This document shows, piece after piece, positions 25,643 to 34,734 of a stretch of 54,181 nucleotides of DNA. The stretch comes from Bacteroidota bacterium (GTDB taxonomy: Bacteria > Bacteroidota > Bacteroidia > Bacteroidales > JAGONC01). Each line of letters starts with the position of its first letter. Position 1 is the first letter of the stretch. The position numbers and the translations under genes are program-made. The notes under the pieces are model-generated. The model worked only from the letters and a program-made list of their open reading frames with translations. It searched no databases and had not been told where the DNA came from. The stretch lies in NCBI GenBank assembly GCA_026391695.1, contig JAPLDP010000019.1, positions 1 through 54,181 of the forward strand. Direction: 5' to 3'.

Positions 25643-28024
25643 ATGAGAAGCCTTTTTCTAAAACTTGTTTTACCGTTTATCCTGTTAAATGGTGCGCCCT
25701 TTCTGATTTCAGGTCAGTTGTCAGTATCGACCAATGAATTAAAGATTAATGTAGATGGCAAAGGACGGCTGACCAGCCTCAAAGATCTTGTGCATGGCAG
25801 GGAATATATTCCTGCAGGCCTTGCAGCGCCACTGCTGACCATCAGATGCCACCAGATCACCGAAGAACCTGCATGTCTTGAATTGGATACAAAAAATATT
25901 GGAGTTGTCATTCTTAAATATCCTGAAAATGCTGTCAGTGTTTATTTACGACCAATAAACAGGGGAACCCACATGGTTTTTGAGATCATCAGGGTGGAAC
26001 CGGAACGAAAAGTGGATATGGTAATATGGGGTCCATACCCGACATCCATAACCAAAACTATCGGAGAGATTGTTGGCGTGGTGAGGGATGATGATTTTGC
26101 CATCGGATTGCAGGTGCTGAATGTCAAAACCCTTGGTGGATATCCCCAGAACGATGAAGGCAGCGATATGTCGCGGGGCCATGTGGCAGAAAAGAAAGAC
26201 TTTGGAAGCATTCTGCAGGCCTACTGCCTCGACAGAACCAAGGCGAGGAAAATCACGGTGTGGGCGGATAACTTCCCCAATATGCCTGTACCTCCTATTC
26301 CCGGTGAGACAGTCGTCGGATCTAAAATTGCCCTGTTCGGATGCCCTTCTGAAAAAACCCTTGACAGAATAGGAGAAATTGAAGTTGCGGAAGGTTTGCC
26401 GCATCCTCTGATAGATAGCATCTGGGCAAAAAAATCACCTGTGACAGGGCGTTCCTACCTTATTGCCGATTTCACGGAAACCACTATCGATGAGTTGCTG
26501 GAATATACCAAACGGGCAGGCCTCATGTCCCTTTATACCATGTCTCCCTTTATAAGCTGGGGACATTATGAAATCGACACCGTGTCATTTCCCCACGGAG
26601 TTGAAGGAATGAGGCAATGCGCTGAGAAGGCAAAAGCCATGGGCATTCGCCTGGGAGCGCATACACTCACCAATTTCATTAACACCAATGATCCTTATGT
26701 CACTCCTGTTCCTGATCCCAGGCTGGCAAAAACCGGTTATGGTTTGCTCATATCCGATATTGACGATATAGTTACTGACATACCTGTTGCATCACCTGAG
26801 TATTTCGACAACGAAAGAGCCAACTGGCTGCATACCGTACAGATCGGGAATGAACTCATCACGTGCTCCAGCGTAACCGATACTGTGCCATACCTGTTAC
26901 AGAAATGCCAGCGAGGCGCTTTCGGAACAAAGCCGTCGCCGCATACAAAAGGCGTACTCGTTGCAAAGCTTCTTGATCATCCCTACAAGGTTTTTTTCCC
27001 AAACTTCAACCTTCAGAATGAAATAGCTGCGAACCTGGCTAAAAGGTTTAATGAGACAGGACTGAGCCAAATGGACTTCGATGGATTTGAAGGGTGTCTG
27101 GCATCAGGACAGGGAGATTTCGCCGCTGAGCTTTTCGTAAAGATCTTTTATGATAACCTTGACCATACAGTTATAAATGGTACCAGCATTTCAAAGCCCT
27201 TTTACTGGCATATCAACACTTATTGCAATTGGGGTGAGCCTTGGTATGAGGGATTCCGCGAAAGCATGCAGGAATACCGCATCAACAACCAGGAGCTTTT
27301 CGAAAGGAATTATCTTCCCAATATGCTTGGCTGGTACCTGCTGACTGAAACGACCAGCCTCTCCGACATCGAATGGATGCTGGCCCGCGCCGCAGGCTAC
27401 AATGCCGGCTTTGCTCTGGCTACTGACATGGAATCACTCAGGAAAAATCCCGACACCGGCATTTTACTTGAAAACATCCGCGAATGGGAAAATGCACGGC
27501 TCGCCAAAGCATTTTCAGATGAACAGAAAAAACAACTGAAAAATCCCGGGCTCGAATTTCACCTCACCAGAATCAGCGACAACAGGTGGAATTTGTTTCC
27601 ATATCACCAGTCACAGGATTATGTTTATACCAGGTCAATACGCCACTCCGGAAAACCCATAAAAACCGAGTGGATATGGCAAAATACCGATGACGCTCAG
27701 CCACTGCAATTTAAACTGGAAGTCGAGGGTGATACGGGAATAGTGCGGAATCCGTCATTGGAGATCGACCATGATCATCTCATCGTTTTTCCTGCAGAAC
27801 TAAAGCCAGGCGAATCACTCCTGTGTGAAGGCACAACGACGGCCCGGATATATGACAGCAAAGGCAGGCAAGTGGCAACAGTTACATCGCCGAATGAAAT
27901 ACCTTTGATACACACCGGCAATCACACTGTTCGCTTTGCATGTGATATTGATGGAAACCCTCCCCCCAAAGTCACACTGAATTTTAAAACCATTGGCGAA
28001 CCTGAACGTGCCGGTGGAAATTAA
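25643..28024 (+). CDS. secreted protein with probable TIM-barrel hydrolase domain
   Basis: This protein of about 793 residues has a signal peptide (MRSLFLKLVLPFILLNGAPF in part, cleavage near SGQ). The start at ATG 25643 is preferred over one ten codons upstream, which overlaps glmM. The N-terminal 230 residues look like a beta-sandwich. The middle (about 250-620) alternates helices and strands as in a TIM barrel, with motifs such as ISWGHYEID, LGAHTLTNF and MDFDGFEGC, where acidic residues end strands as in glycoside hydrolases. The last 130 residues are again beta-rich. I cannot assign a named family or substrate. Confidence 0.6.
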   Translation: MRSLFLKLVLPFILLNGAPFLISGQLSVSTNELKINVDGKGRLTSLKDLVHGREYIPAGLAAPLLTIRCHQITEEPACLELDTKNIGVVILKYPENAVSVYLRPINRGTHMVFEIIRVEPERKVDMVIWGPYPTSITKTIGEIVGVVRDDDFAIGLQVLNVKTLGGYPQNDEGSDMSRGHVAEKKDFGSILQAYCLDRTKARKITVWADNFPNMPVPPIPGETVVGSKIALFGCPSEKTLDRIGEIEVAEGLPHPLIDSIWAKKSPVTGRSYLIADFTETTIDELLEYTKRAGLMSLYTMSPFISWGHYEIDTVSFPHGVEGMRQCAEKAKAMGIRLGAHTLTNFINTNDPYVTPVPDPRLAKTGYGLLISDIDDIVTDIPVASPEYFDNERANWLHTVQIGNELITCSSVTDTVPYLLQKCQRGAFGTKPSPHTKGVLVAKLLDHPYKVFFPNFNLQNEIAANLAKRFNETGLSQMDFDGFEGCLASGQGDFAAELFVKIFYDNLDHTVINGTSISKPFYWHINTYCNWGEPWYEGFRESMQEYRINNQELFERNYLPNMLGWYLLTETTSLSDIEWMLARAAGYNAGFALATDMESLRKNPDTGILLENIREWENARLAKAFSDEQKKQLKNPGLEFHLTRISDNRWNLFPYHQSQDYVYTRSIRHSGKPIKTEWIWQNTDDAQPLQFKLEVEGDTGIVRNPSLEIDHDHLIVFPAELKPGESLLCEGTTTARIYDSKGRQVATVTSPNEIPLIHTGNHTVRFACDIDGNPPPKVTLNFKTIGEPERAGGN

Positions 28025-28059
28025 TCCTTTGTTTTTTCCCGCATTTTCAATTGAATTTT

Positions 28060-28067
28060 TATATTTG
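28060..28067 (+). promoter_or_regulatory. -7 box before the DHODH-like gene
   Basis: TATATTTG fits TAnnTTTG, 51 bp before the start of the dihydroorotate-dehydrogenase-like gene. Confidence 0.45.
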
Positions 28068-28118
28068 CTTTAAGATTAAGGATTATCCGGCATTTATCAA
28101 TCTTTAACACCAATAGAA

Positions 28119-29111
28119 ATGGCAGATCTTTCTACACGTTTTCTGGGACTTAAGCTAAAAAATCCCATCATAGCAGGGAGTTCAGGACTGACAGGGTCAG
28201 TCGAGAATATTGTCCAGATCGAAAAGAACGGCGGCGCTGCTGTTGTGTTAAAATCATTGTTCGAAGAGCAAATCCGTTATGAAATAAGTAAAGCTTTCAA
28301 TGGAAGTGGTCATGATACCCCTTATGCCTATGCTGAAGCTGATGATTATATATCAAATTATGCCAGGGAGCATTCATTGCATGAATATCTTTCATTTGTC
28401 AAGGAGTGTAAAAGGTCGGTAAGCATTCCCGTCATCGCCAGCGTAAATTGCATCACCTCACAGGAATGGACATCATTTACCAGGCGTATACAGGATGCTG
28501 GTGTCGACGCTATTGAACTTAATTTATTTATCCTGCCATCCGATCCGCACCGCAGCGGGGAAGATAACCAGAACCTCTATTTTGAGATTGTCCAGAGTGT
28601 CATGCGGCAAATATCCATTCCCCTCTCCGTAAAGATCAGTTATTATTTCGCCGGCCTGGCAAAGTTTGCCCTTAAACTGTCCTGGACCGGCATCTCCGGC
28701 ATTGTTCTCTTTAACCGCTTTTATTCACCCGATATCGATATTGATAATCTGAAGGTCATACCTGCCAACCTCTTTAGCACACCGGAAGAATTATCGCTCT
28801 CTCTGCGCTGGGTGGCCATCCTTTCTGATAAAGTTCATTGCGACATTGCAGCATCTACCGGCGTCCATGACGGAAATGCAGTGATCAAACAGTTGCTCGC
28901 CGGAGCAAAAGCTGTTCAGTGCACTTCCACCTTTTATAAGAATGGCTTCGGAAAAATCGGGGAGATGCTCACCGACATTGAAACATGGATGGAAAAACAT
29001 CACTTTACAAAGCTTGATGACTTTGTCGGTAAATTGAGCTATAAAAAAGCCGACAATCCAGCACCATGGGAAAGGGTGCAATTTATGAAGCATTTCGCCG
29101 GCATAGAATAG
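28119..29111 (+). CDS. dihydroorotate dehydrogenase-like FMN protein
   Basis: This 330-residue TIM-barrel flavoprotein starts ADLSTRFLGLKLKNPIIAGS, as in the DHODH-like family. Further FMN-barrel signatures are IEKNGGAAVVLKSLFEEQI, VIASVNC, AIELNLF, PLSVKIS and the end GAKAVQCTSTFYKNG. The catalytic cysteine loop of true class 1A PyrD enzymes is not clearly present (NCITSQEW stands near its place). The substrate is therefore uncertain, and a role in pyrimidine synthesis should not be assumed. Its 3' end overlaps the next gene by 46 bp. Confidence 0.82.
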   Translation: MADLSTRFLGLKLKNPIIAGSSGLTGSVENIVQIEKNGGAAVVLKSLFEEQIRYEISKAFNGSGHDTPYAYAEADDYISNYAREHSLHEYLSFVKECKRSVSIPVIASVNCITSQEWTSFTRRIQDAGVDAIELNLFILPSDPHRSGEDNQNLYFEIVQSVMRQISIPLSVKISYYFAGLAKFALKLSWTGISGIVLFNRFYSPDIDIDNLKVIPANLFSTPEELSLSLRWVAILSDKVHCDIAASTGVHDGNAVIKQLLAGAKAVQCTSTFYKNGFGKIGEMLTDIETWMEKHHFTKLDDFVGKLSYKKADNPAPWERVQFMKHFAGIE

Positions 29112-30364
29112 AACTGTATCCCTCCGTGGTAAGAACACCTTCAACACCAATTATTTATCTTGCCTTACCTGTTCAGGATGAATTAGAGTACATCCCCGTT
29201 TTCATTGAATGCCTCCGAAAACAAACGGTTGCTGACTATGAGCTATTCGTGTGTGTGAATCAACCTGATGACTGGTGGGACAAACCTTCAAAAGTCGCTG
29301 TTTGTCAGAACAACCAACTTACATTGGAGTTGCTTTCCCGGCAGCATGACCTTCCGATAACCATTATCGACCGGTGCTCCAAGGGAAAAGGTTGGCAGGG
29401 CAGACATTTTGGCGTTGGATGGGCACGAAAAACAGCCATGGATGTCCTCAACAACAAAGCTGAAAAAAATGATATCATTGTCAGCATCGATGCTGACACA
29501 ACTTTCAGCCAAAACTATCTCGAAACCATCCGTGAAAACTTCATCCAGAATCCCTGGGCAGTTGCACTATCAGTGCCCTATTATCATAATCTGACCGGCG
29601 ACGAAATTACTGACAGATGCATCCTCCGTTATGAGATTTACATGCGTTACTATGCTCTTAACATGTGGAGAATTATGAATCCGTACCGGTTCACAGCCAT
29701 TGGTTCGGCCATGGCAGTTCCTGTTTGGGCATACCGGGCTATTGGCGGCATTACACCCCACAAAAGCGGTGAGGATTTTTATTTCTTACAAAAATTGCGA
29801 AAACACGGTGAAATTCTTCACTGGAATAACGAGAGGATCTATCCTGATGCACGATTTTCCGACCGTGTCTTCTTCGGCACCGGACCGGCCATGATACGGG
29901 GCAGGGAGGGCGACTGGAGCAGCTATCCGGTTTATGATTACCGTTTATTTGATGAAGTCGAAGCTACATTTGATATGTTCCCTTCACTCTTTGAAAAAGA
30001 TATAGACACCCCTATGACTGATTTTCTCCAGGTGGTTTTTAAAACTAATGCCCTCTGGAAACCCTTGCGTGAGAATTATAAAACCTGCGGGCAGTTTGTA
30101 AAGGCATGTAACAATAAGGTAGATGCCCTGCGAATATTACAGTACCTGAAAGCTAAACAAAAGGATATGCAGCAGTGTGATGAGGAAAATCTGAAGGCAT
30201 TTATCAGGAAATTTTATTCCCATGAACACCTGATGTCATGGAAGATTAATCCCGATTCCATTGATTTTGATCAGATGGGTCTGACTGCATTGAATACCTT
30301 ACGCGATTTCCTTGCATCTCACGAGGACCATTGCAGGCAATCGGGTTATTATTCTATTGCCTAA
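29066..30364 (+). CDS. glycosyltransferase family 2-like protein
   Basis: This 432-residue protein has a GT-A fold: IIYLALPVQDELEYIPVFIECL, then the nucleotide-sugar metal motif SIDADTTFSQNYL (near residue 137) and the acceptor-side HKSGEDFYFLQKL near residue 230, where ED-type residues are typical. There is no membrane helix, so it should act in the cytoplasm. The start is uncertain: ATG 29066 lies within the upstream gene, and GTG 29126 just after that gene's stop is an alternative. The stop codon lies within a 15-bp tandem repeat. Substrate is unknown. Confidence 0.75.
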   Translation: MGKGAIYEAFRRHRIELYPSVVRTPSTPIIYLALPVQDELEYIPVFIECLRKQTVADYELFVCVNQPDDWWDKPSKVAVCQNNQLTLELLSRQHDLPITIIDRCSKGKGWQGRHFGVGWARKTAMDVLNNKAEKNDIIVSIDADTTFSQNYLETIRENFIQNPWAVALSVPYYHNLTGDEITDRCILRYEIYMRYYALNMWRIMNPYRFTAIGSAMAVPVWAYRAIGGITPHKSGEDFYFLQKLRKHGEILHWNNERIYPDARFSDRVFFGTGPAMIRGREGDWSSYPVYDYRLFDEVEATFDMFPSLFEKDIDTPMTDFLQVVFKTNALWKPLRENYKTCGQFVKACNNKVDALRILQYLKAKQKDMQQCDEENLKAFIRKFYSHEHLMSWKINPDSIDFDQMGLTALNTLRDFLASHEDHCRQSGYYSIA

Positions 30365-30441
30365 TCGACAATCGTCTAATCGACAATCGTCCAATCGACA
30401 ATCGCCTAATCGACAATCGTCCAATCGACAATCGTCCAATC
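30361..30441 (+). repeat. 15-bp tandem repeat, five copies and a part
   Basis: CTAATCGACAATCGT and its close variants CCAATCGACAATCGT/C occur five times in a row, ending in a partial CCAATC. The first copy contains the stop codon of the glycosyltransferase gene, and the array ends 20 bp before miaA. Copy number is likely to vary between strains. Confidence 0.9.
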
Positions 30442-30461
30442 ATTCTTCCTACCTTTACACC

Positions 30462-31364
30462 ATGATCACAATCCTTGGACCCACCGCCACCGGAAAAACA
30501 GCCTTCGCTGCCTTTGTTGCTTCACAGCTTAATGGGGAAGTCATTTCTGCTGACTCACGCCAGGTTTACCGCAGGATGGACCTGGGTACTGGTAAGGATT
30601 ATAATGATTATATTGTTGACGGACAAGTTATCCCGTATCATCTGGTCGATATTGCCGAGCCCGGCGAAGTATATGATGTTTACCGTTATCAGCATGATTT
30701 CCTGAACGCATACCAGGATATCATTTCGAGAGGAAAATTGCCTGTCTTATGCGGAGGTACCGGAATGTATATTGAGGCGGTACTCAAAGGATATAAACTC
30801 ATAAAAGTACCTATCAATCCCGAACGCCGGAGATTCTTTGACACCCTTACAAATAAGGAGCTTGAAAATCTCCTGGCATCATATAAAAGCCTGCATAACA
30901 TCAGCGATGTCTCCGATCGCAACAGGCTGATCCGCGCTCTGGAAATCCAGGAATATTATCATCAGAATCCTGATCCTTCAAAGGATTTTCCTCATATCAA
31001 GTCAACACTGTTCGGAATATACCATGACCGGGAAACAGTACGTGACCGGATAACACACCGCCTGAAAGCCAGGCTGGACAAAGGTTTGGTTGATGAAGTG
31101 AAAAGCCTGCTCGACAAGGGTATATCGCCGGAGAAGTTGAAATTTTATGGACTGGAATATAGATTCCTTACCCAATATATCCTTGAAGAAATAACCTTCG
31201 ATGACATGTTCCGGCTTCTTAACACCGCTATCCATCAGTTTGCCAAACGCCAGATGACCTGGTTCCGGAAAATGGCAAAGGCCGGTTTTCTGATACACTG
31301 GATCGATGGAAATCTTCCGAATGAAGAAAAATTAAATTTTATAATTTCGCATGTTGTAGCATAA
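30462..31364 (+). CDS. miaA: tRNA dimethylallyltransferase
   Basis: This 300-residue enzyme transfers a dimethylallyl group to A37 of tRNAs that read UNN codons. The P-loop GPTATGKT lies at residues 6-13, followed by ISADSRQVYRRMDLGTGK, LCGGTGMYIEAVLKGY and the end KRQMTWFRK. The start at ATG 30462 gives the normal length and N-terminus; a longer upstream frame only translates the tandem repeat. Confidence 0.93.
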   Translation: MITILGPTATGKTAFAAFVASQLNGEVISADSRQVYRRMDLGTGKDYNDYIVDGQVIPYHLVDIAEPGEVYDVYRYQHDFLNAYQDIISRGKLPVLCGGTGMYIEAVLKGYKLIKVPINPERRRFFDTLTNKELENLLASYKSLHNISDVSDRNRLIRALEIQEYYHQNPDPSKDFPHIKSTLFGIYHDRETVRDRITHRLKARLDKGLVDEVKSLLDKGISPEKLKFYGLEYRFLTQYILEEITFDDMFRLLNTAIHQFAKRQMTWFRKMAKAGFLIHWIDGNLPNEEKLNFIISHVVA

Positions 31365-31375
31365 TTCCATGTTTT

Positions 31376-32026
31376 ATGAATGAGCCTTTATTATCTCTGA
31401 AACACAGGGAACATATCATGAAAATTGTGGAAGGGAATGAAGCATTTTATACAAAGCACGGGGAAGAATTTTTTCTGGCTCACTGCGATTCCCAGCATCC
31501 TTTTATCACTCTCGTCACATGTTCTGATTCCAGGGTGCATTCTCATGCTATCCTGCCTGATCCGGTAAATGCCATTTTCGTCGTCAGGAATATCGGTAAC
31601 CAGCTTCATACTGCTGCCGGATCAGTGGATTATGGTATTTATCACCTTAAAACACCTCTCCTGGTCATATTAGGTCATTCAGATTGCGGAGCCATAAAAG
31701 ATGTTATGAAAGGATACTATAATGAGCCGCATGATATTTATCGTGAACTGGAAACCCTCCCACATACCATTCAGGGAAGTTATATTGACGATACAAATGC
31801 TTTTACTGAGAAACTCTATTCCAATATAATAAAAAATATCCATTTTCAGGTCGACTCAGCAGTCAAAAAGTACTCCAATCTGTTAAAAAGCGATGATCTG
31901 GCAATTCTTGGCGGATTTTATGATTTCCGCAATGAATGCTATGACAATTATGGGAAATTGATATGGGTCAATATAAACGGAAATGCCGATGAAAAACGTA
32001 TATCTACAGATCTTGGTTTTACATAG
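31376..32026 (+). CDS. beta-carbonic anhydrase
   Basis: This 216-residue enzyme interconverts CO2 and bicarbonate. The zinc ligands are C49, H101 and C104 (TCSDSRV and GHSDCGA), with the D51-R53 dyad in place. VVRNIGN and the SVDYGIYHL helix are also conserved. The C-terminal part (about 120-216) differs from common plant- or E. coli-type enzymes. No signal peptide is seen. Confidence 0.88.
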   Translation: MNEPLLSLKHREHIMKIVEGNEAFYTKHGEEFFLAHCDSQHPFITLVTCSDSRVHSHAILPDPVNAIFVVRNIGNQLHTAAGSVDYGIYHLKTPLLVILGHSDCGAIKDVMKGYYNEPHDIYRELETLPHTIQGSYIDDTNAFTEKLYSNIIKNIHFQVDSAVKKYSNLLKSDDLAILGGFYDFRNECYDNYGKLIWVNINGNADEKRISTDLGFT

Positions 32027-32114
32027 TGCCTCCTTGGTTTCATCAGATTGTAACACAAATGAACATAAAGAATTTTACAAAGCACCGCAAAGACCTGATA
32101 TTTCTAACAACCTA

Positions 32115-32149
32115 ATTATTGATCATTGATCGTTGATCATTGATAATTG
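32115..32149 (+). repeat. imperfect TTGATCAT repeat
   Basis: Copies of TTGATCATTGAT/TTGATCGTTGAT follow each other just before the AlbA-type gene. The unit is nearly palindromic (ATGATCAA-like). Apart from it, the gap 32027-32157 has no feature. Confidence 0.5.
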
Positions 32150-32157
32150 TTTTCAAA

Positions 32158-32796
32158 ATGTCTCATTATATCAAACGCCTTATTGAACAGGGAGAGCATC
32201 AGAAACTCGACTTCAAGTTCGAGATTGCCGACTCGCGCAAGATCGCCAAAAGCCTGGTAGCCTTCTCAAATAGTGACGGAGGAACATTGCTGATAGGAGT
32301 GAAAGATAATGGCGCCATTGCTGGTGTGAGATCAGATGAGGAATTTTTTATGGTTGAAGCCGCTGCAAAAATGTATAGCCGGCCTGAAGTGCGTTTTACG
32401 ACAAGAGAATGGGAGATAGAAGGCAAGACGGTGGTCGAGGTGATCATACCGAAAAGTGACTCCATCCCGCATTATGCCCAGGATAAGGATGGCCGCTGGC
32501 TCGTGTATATACGTGTAAAAGATCAAAACCTGCTTGCCAACAATGTACTGCTTAAAGTGTGGGAGAAACACAAGCAAAAACAAGGCGTGTTGCTGCGTTA
32601 TACTGAAAAAGAAAAGTGGTTGCTGGATTATCTGGAAGAAAACGGACAGATCACTCTTTCAAAGTTTTACCGCCTGGCGAAGATTTCACGTAAGAAAGCA
32701 GAGACTATTCTTGTCAACCTCGTTGTCCTGAAAGTCATAGAGATGATTTTTACAGATCAGGGTGTCTTATACAGGATGACTGCCGACGAAAAATAG
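32158..32796 (+). CDS. AlbA_2 (Schlafen-type) ATP-binding protein with winged helix
   Basis: This protein of about 212 residues begins with the AlbA_2 domain: EHQKLDFKFEIADSRKIAKS, then LVAFSNSDGGTLLIGVKDNG, which is the family signature. The C-terminal 60 residues (KWLLDYLEENGQITLSKFYR and following) form a winged-helix-like DNA-binding domain. A regulatory role is likely, but no target is visible. The start at ATG 32158 is preferred to one six codons earlier. Confidence 0.8.
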   Translation: MSHYIKRLIEQGEHQKLDFKFEIADSRKIAKSLVAFSNSDGGTLLIGVKDNGAIAGVRSDEEFFMVEAAAKMYSRPEVRFTTREWEIEGKTVVEVIIPKSDSIPHYAQDKDGRWLVYIRVKDQNLLANNVLLKVWEKHKQKQGVLLRYTEKEKWLLDYLEENGQITLSKFYRLAKISRKKAETILVNLVVLKVIEMIFTDQGVLYRMTADEK

Positions 32797-32825
32797 GGAA
32801 ACCTCAGTAGGACTGCATGAATTTC

Positions 32826-33359
32826 TTATTTCCTGCTGCTGATCACATCATTAACAGCTTTTATGGCATTTTTGAATCGGTTATTGCCAAATCCGGAAAT
32901 TATTCTGAATGGTAATTTTCTGCCTGCCAGTTCATCTTTGTATAGATTAAACAACAACTCCCTCTGATGGGGATGCTCACGCAGCGGATCATATTCCCAT
33001 GGCAGATCTATATCCATCAGAAGGTAAAGATCATAGATGTGATTATTCACCTTGTCCAGTATCCATGCGGGGCAAGTATTGTATTTAAATTCGCACCAGA
33101 TCTTCAATACGATAAAATCACTATCGCAAAACAGGAACCGTTTGGCTTTTTTAGCGAATATGTTTTCATTCTCAAATTGTCCTTTGGCGATGGCAACAAT
33201 ATCTTCGAGTAAATAAGGCCGGTTAAGGTTGTCAATATATTCACGGGCATATTCAGGCACCCAAATGGTATCGTAATATTCAGCAAGTTGCCCGGCAAGC
33301 ATTGATTTTCCCGTCGATTCAGGACCGGTAATAGCAATACGCCTTATTGGATGATGCAT
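32826..33359 (-). CDS. NadR-like nicotinamide ribose kinase
   Basis: This protein of about 177 residues has an AAA_28-type P-loop, ITGPESTGKSMLAGQLA, followed by VPEYAREYID, which is the ribosylnicotinamide kinase pattern of the NadR C-terminal domain. FCDSDFIVLKIWCEF and DIDLPWEYDPLREHP also match. The adenylyltransferase and DNA-binding domains of full NadR are absent. It sits 141 bp downstream of pnuC on the same strand, which supports phosphorylation of imported nicotinamide riboside. The start is taken as ATG 33359; a longer frame runs into repeats. Confidence 0.85.
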   Translation of the reverse strand: MHHPIRRIAITGPESTGKSMLAGQLAEYYDTIWVPEYAREYIDNLNRPYLLEDIVAIAKGQFENENIFAKKAKRFLFCDSDFIVLKIWCEFKYNTCPAWILDKVNNHIYDLYLLMDIDLPWEYDPLREHPHQRELLFNLYKDELAGRKLPFRIISGFGNNRFKNAIKAVNDVISSRK

Positions 33360-33370
33360 GATTATATTAT

Positions 33371-33497
33371 TTCCTGTAACCTGCAATCCCGACTTCGGGA
33401 TTTCGCTCAGCTCCGCTTCGCTCAACCTGCAACCTGTAACCTGCAACTCGCAGCTACAATCTTGTAGCTTGCAGCTTGAAGCTTTGACCTGCAGCCC
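33371..33497. repeat. repeat-rich gap with two hairpins
   Basis: ACCTGCA/ACCTGTA units (33375-33446), a hairpin AATCCCGA-CT-TCGGGATT (33385-33402) and a palindrome AGCTACAA-TC-TTGTAGCT (about 33452-33469) fill the gap between pnuC and the kinase gene. The units are the complement of those at 18191-18240. Confidence 0.6.
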
Positions 33498-33500
33498 TTA

Positions 33501-34115
33501 TCAACCTGTTGTTAATTTAATATTATGAATTTTCTTCCGCCATTCCATATACCCCATGATAGCAAGAACCAGAAAAATGATATACTGAACACTGGTAAAT
33601 ACCAAACCTTTTGAAGCATATAAAGGAATACAGATGACATCACCGATGATCCAGCCGATCCAGTTCTCGATTTTCTTGCGTGCCATGAGCCACATGGATA
33701 CGATAAAAATGGCTGTTGTCAGTGAATCAAGCGTTGGAACAGTGCTGTCGGTAAACTTGATCAGAACAAAGCGCAGTATCAGGAATGATCCTGTGAGGGA
33801 TATCATATTGATAAGATGATACGTGAGATTGCAGGAAGATATAGACAATACTTTTTTATTCTCATCTTTCCTCGTCCAGATATACCATCCATAAACGCTC
33901 ATGATGAAATAGAAACCGTTGATCCCCATCAGGGCATAGAGCCCTGCCTTAAAGCTTAAATAAACATAAATCAGCACGTTCACAATGCCAGTCGGGTAAA
34001 CCAGTATGTTCTCCTTTCGCGCATACCATACACTTAGCACCCCGAACAAAACAGCAAATATCTCCAAAAATGATGTGTTCAGAATGTTTTGAAGGATTTG
34101 TTCGAATATTTTCAA
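33501..34115 (-). CDS. pnuC: nicotinamide riboside transporter PnuC
   Basis: This inner-membrane protein of about 205 residues has seven probable helices. SFLEIFAVLFGVLSVWYARKEN and YPTGIVNVLIYVYLSFKAGLYA (given in parts) include the substrate-site Trp, Asn and Tyr positions typical of Pnu transporters, and NWIGWIIGDVICIPLY is the second half-repeat. No ATG is available; a TTG at 34115 fits best, since the longer frame would begin inside the promoter. Because the kinase gene follows, nicotinamide riboside rather than thiamine is the likely substrate. Confidence 0.87.
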   Translation of the reverse strand: MKIFEQILQNILNTSFLEIFAVLFGVLSVWYARKENILVYPTGIVNVLIYVYLSFKAGLYALMGINGFYFIMSVYGWYIWTRKDENKKVLSISSCNLTYHLINMISLTGSFLILRFVLIKFTDSTVPTLDSLTTAIFIVSMWLMARKKIENWIGWIIGDVICIPLYASKGLVFTSVQYIIFLVLAIMGYMEWRKKIHNIKLTTG

Positions 34116-34124
34116 AATATTACT

Positions 34125-34132
34125 TATATTTG
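34125..34132 (+). promoter_or_regulatory. -7 box of the lipoprotein gene
   Basis: TATATTTG fits TAnnTTTG, 42 bp before the ATG at 34175. TTTG at 34097-34100 is a possible -33 element, with slightly long spacing. Confidence 0.5.
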
Positions 34133-34136
34133 AAAA

Positions 34137-34144
34137 CAAAAGTA
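34137..34144 (-). promoter_or_regulatory. -7 box of pnuC
   Basis: TACTTTTG on the minus strand fits TAnnTTTG and lies 21 bp before the proposed TTG start. It sits only four bases from the -7 box of the divergent gene. Confidence 0.45.
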
Positions 34145-34174
34145 CGATTTTGAACTAACCTAAATCCTTTGAAT

Positions 34175-34732
34175 ATGAAAAAAGCTAGTTTGTTTATCCT
34201 GGTCCTCGGTATTGTTTCTTTTATTCTTGGCGGCTGCCTCACCTGCGAAAAAAAGGAATATACTTTTGAGCTTACTGGTAAAAATTCCGGAAAACTTACC
34301 ATACGGTATATAAATATTATGTCGGTCATGGATGATAGTACTGATGTATCGGCCGACGATTTTGAGGAACTGGTCAATACCTATCTCTATGGCGACCAGC
34401 TTGAGTCAGACTATCCGGATGCTATTAATATCCAGAAGAATTTATATGAAGAAGATAGCATGTTGTGTGCTGAAGTGACTATGGAATTTAATGATCTGGC
34501 TTCTGTGAAATTATTTCAGTATGATAAGAAAAGCCCGTATATGCTGGCTTTAGCTAATGCCCTCGATACTGAAAGCTATTATGAATCAAACGGTACATTT
34601 GGTGGCGAGAATATGCCTCTCGTTTTCTGGCCTACGGACCTTAAAACGTTAACCCTTCAAACCCAGGTTACCGTACCCGATGAAACAAGTGTCAGCTTGC
34701 TGGATCAATACCGGCAGTGGAAAGAAAAGTAA
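34175..34732 (+). CDS. hypothetical lipoprotein
   Basis: This protein of about 185 residues has a lipoprotein signal peptide with the lipobox ILGGC, cysteine at residue 21. The mature part has mixed strands and helices, a DDSTDVSADDFEELVNTYL segment and no recognised domain. It ends two bases before the convergent Spy-like gene. It is transcribed away from pnuC from a closely spaced promoter pair. Confidence 0.75.
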   Translation: MKKASLFILVLGIVSFILGGCLTCEKKEYTFELTGKNSGKLTIRYINIMSVMDDSTDVSADDFEELVNTYLYGDQLESDYPDAINIQKNLYEEDSMLCAEVTMEFNDLASVKLFQYDKKSPYMLALANALDTESYYESNGTFGGENMPLVFWPTDLKTLTLQTQVTVPDETSVSLLDQYRQWKEK

Positions 34733-34734
34733 AA

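Noticed and set aside
28119-29111. Naming the gene pyrD
   Set aside because: The catalytic cysteine loop of class 1A enzymes is not clearly present, and no other pyrimidine genes are nearby.
30361-30441. CRISPR array
   Set aside because: The 15-bp units are directly contiguous, with no unique spacers, and no cas genes are present.
33360-33446. N-terminal extension of the NadR-like kinase
   Set aside because: The extra residues translate a hairpin and ACCTGCA repeats; the family N-terminus begins at 33359.
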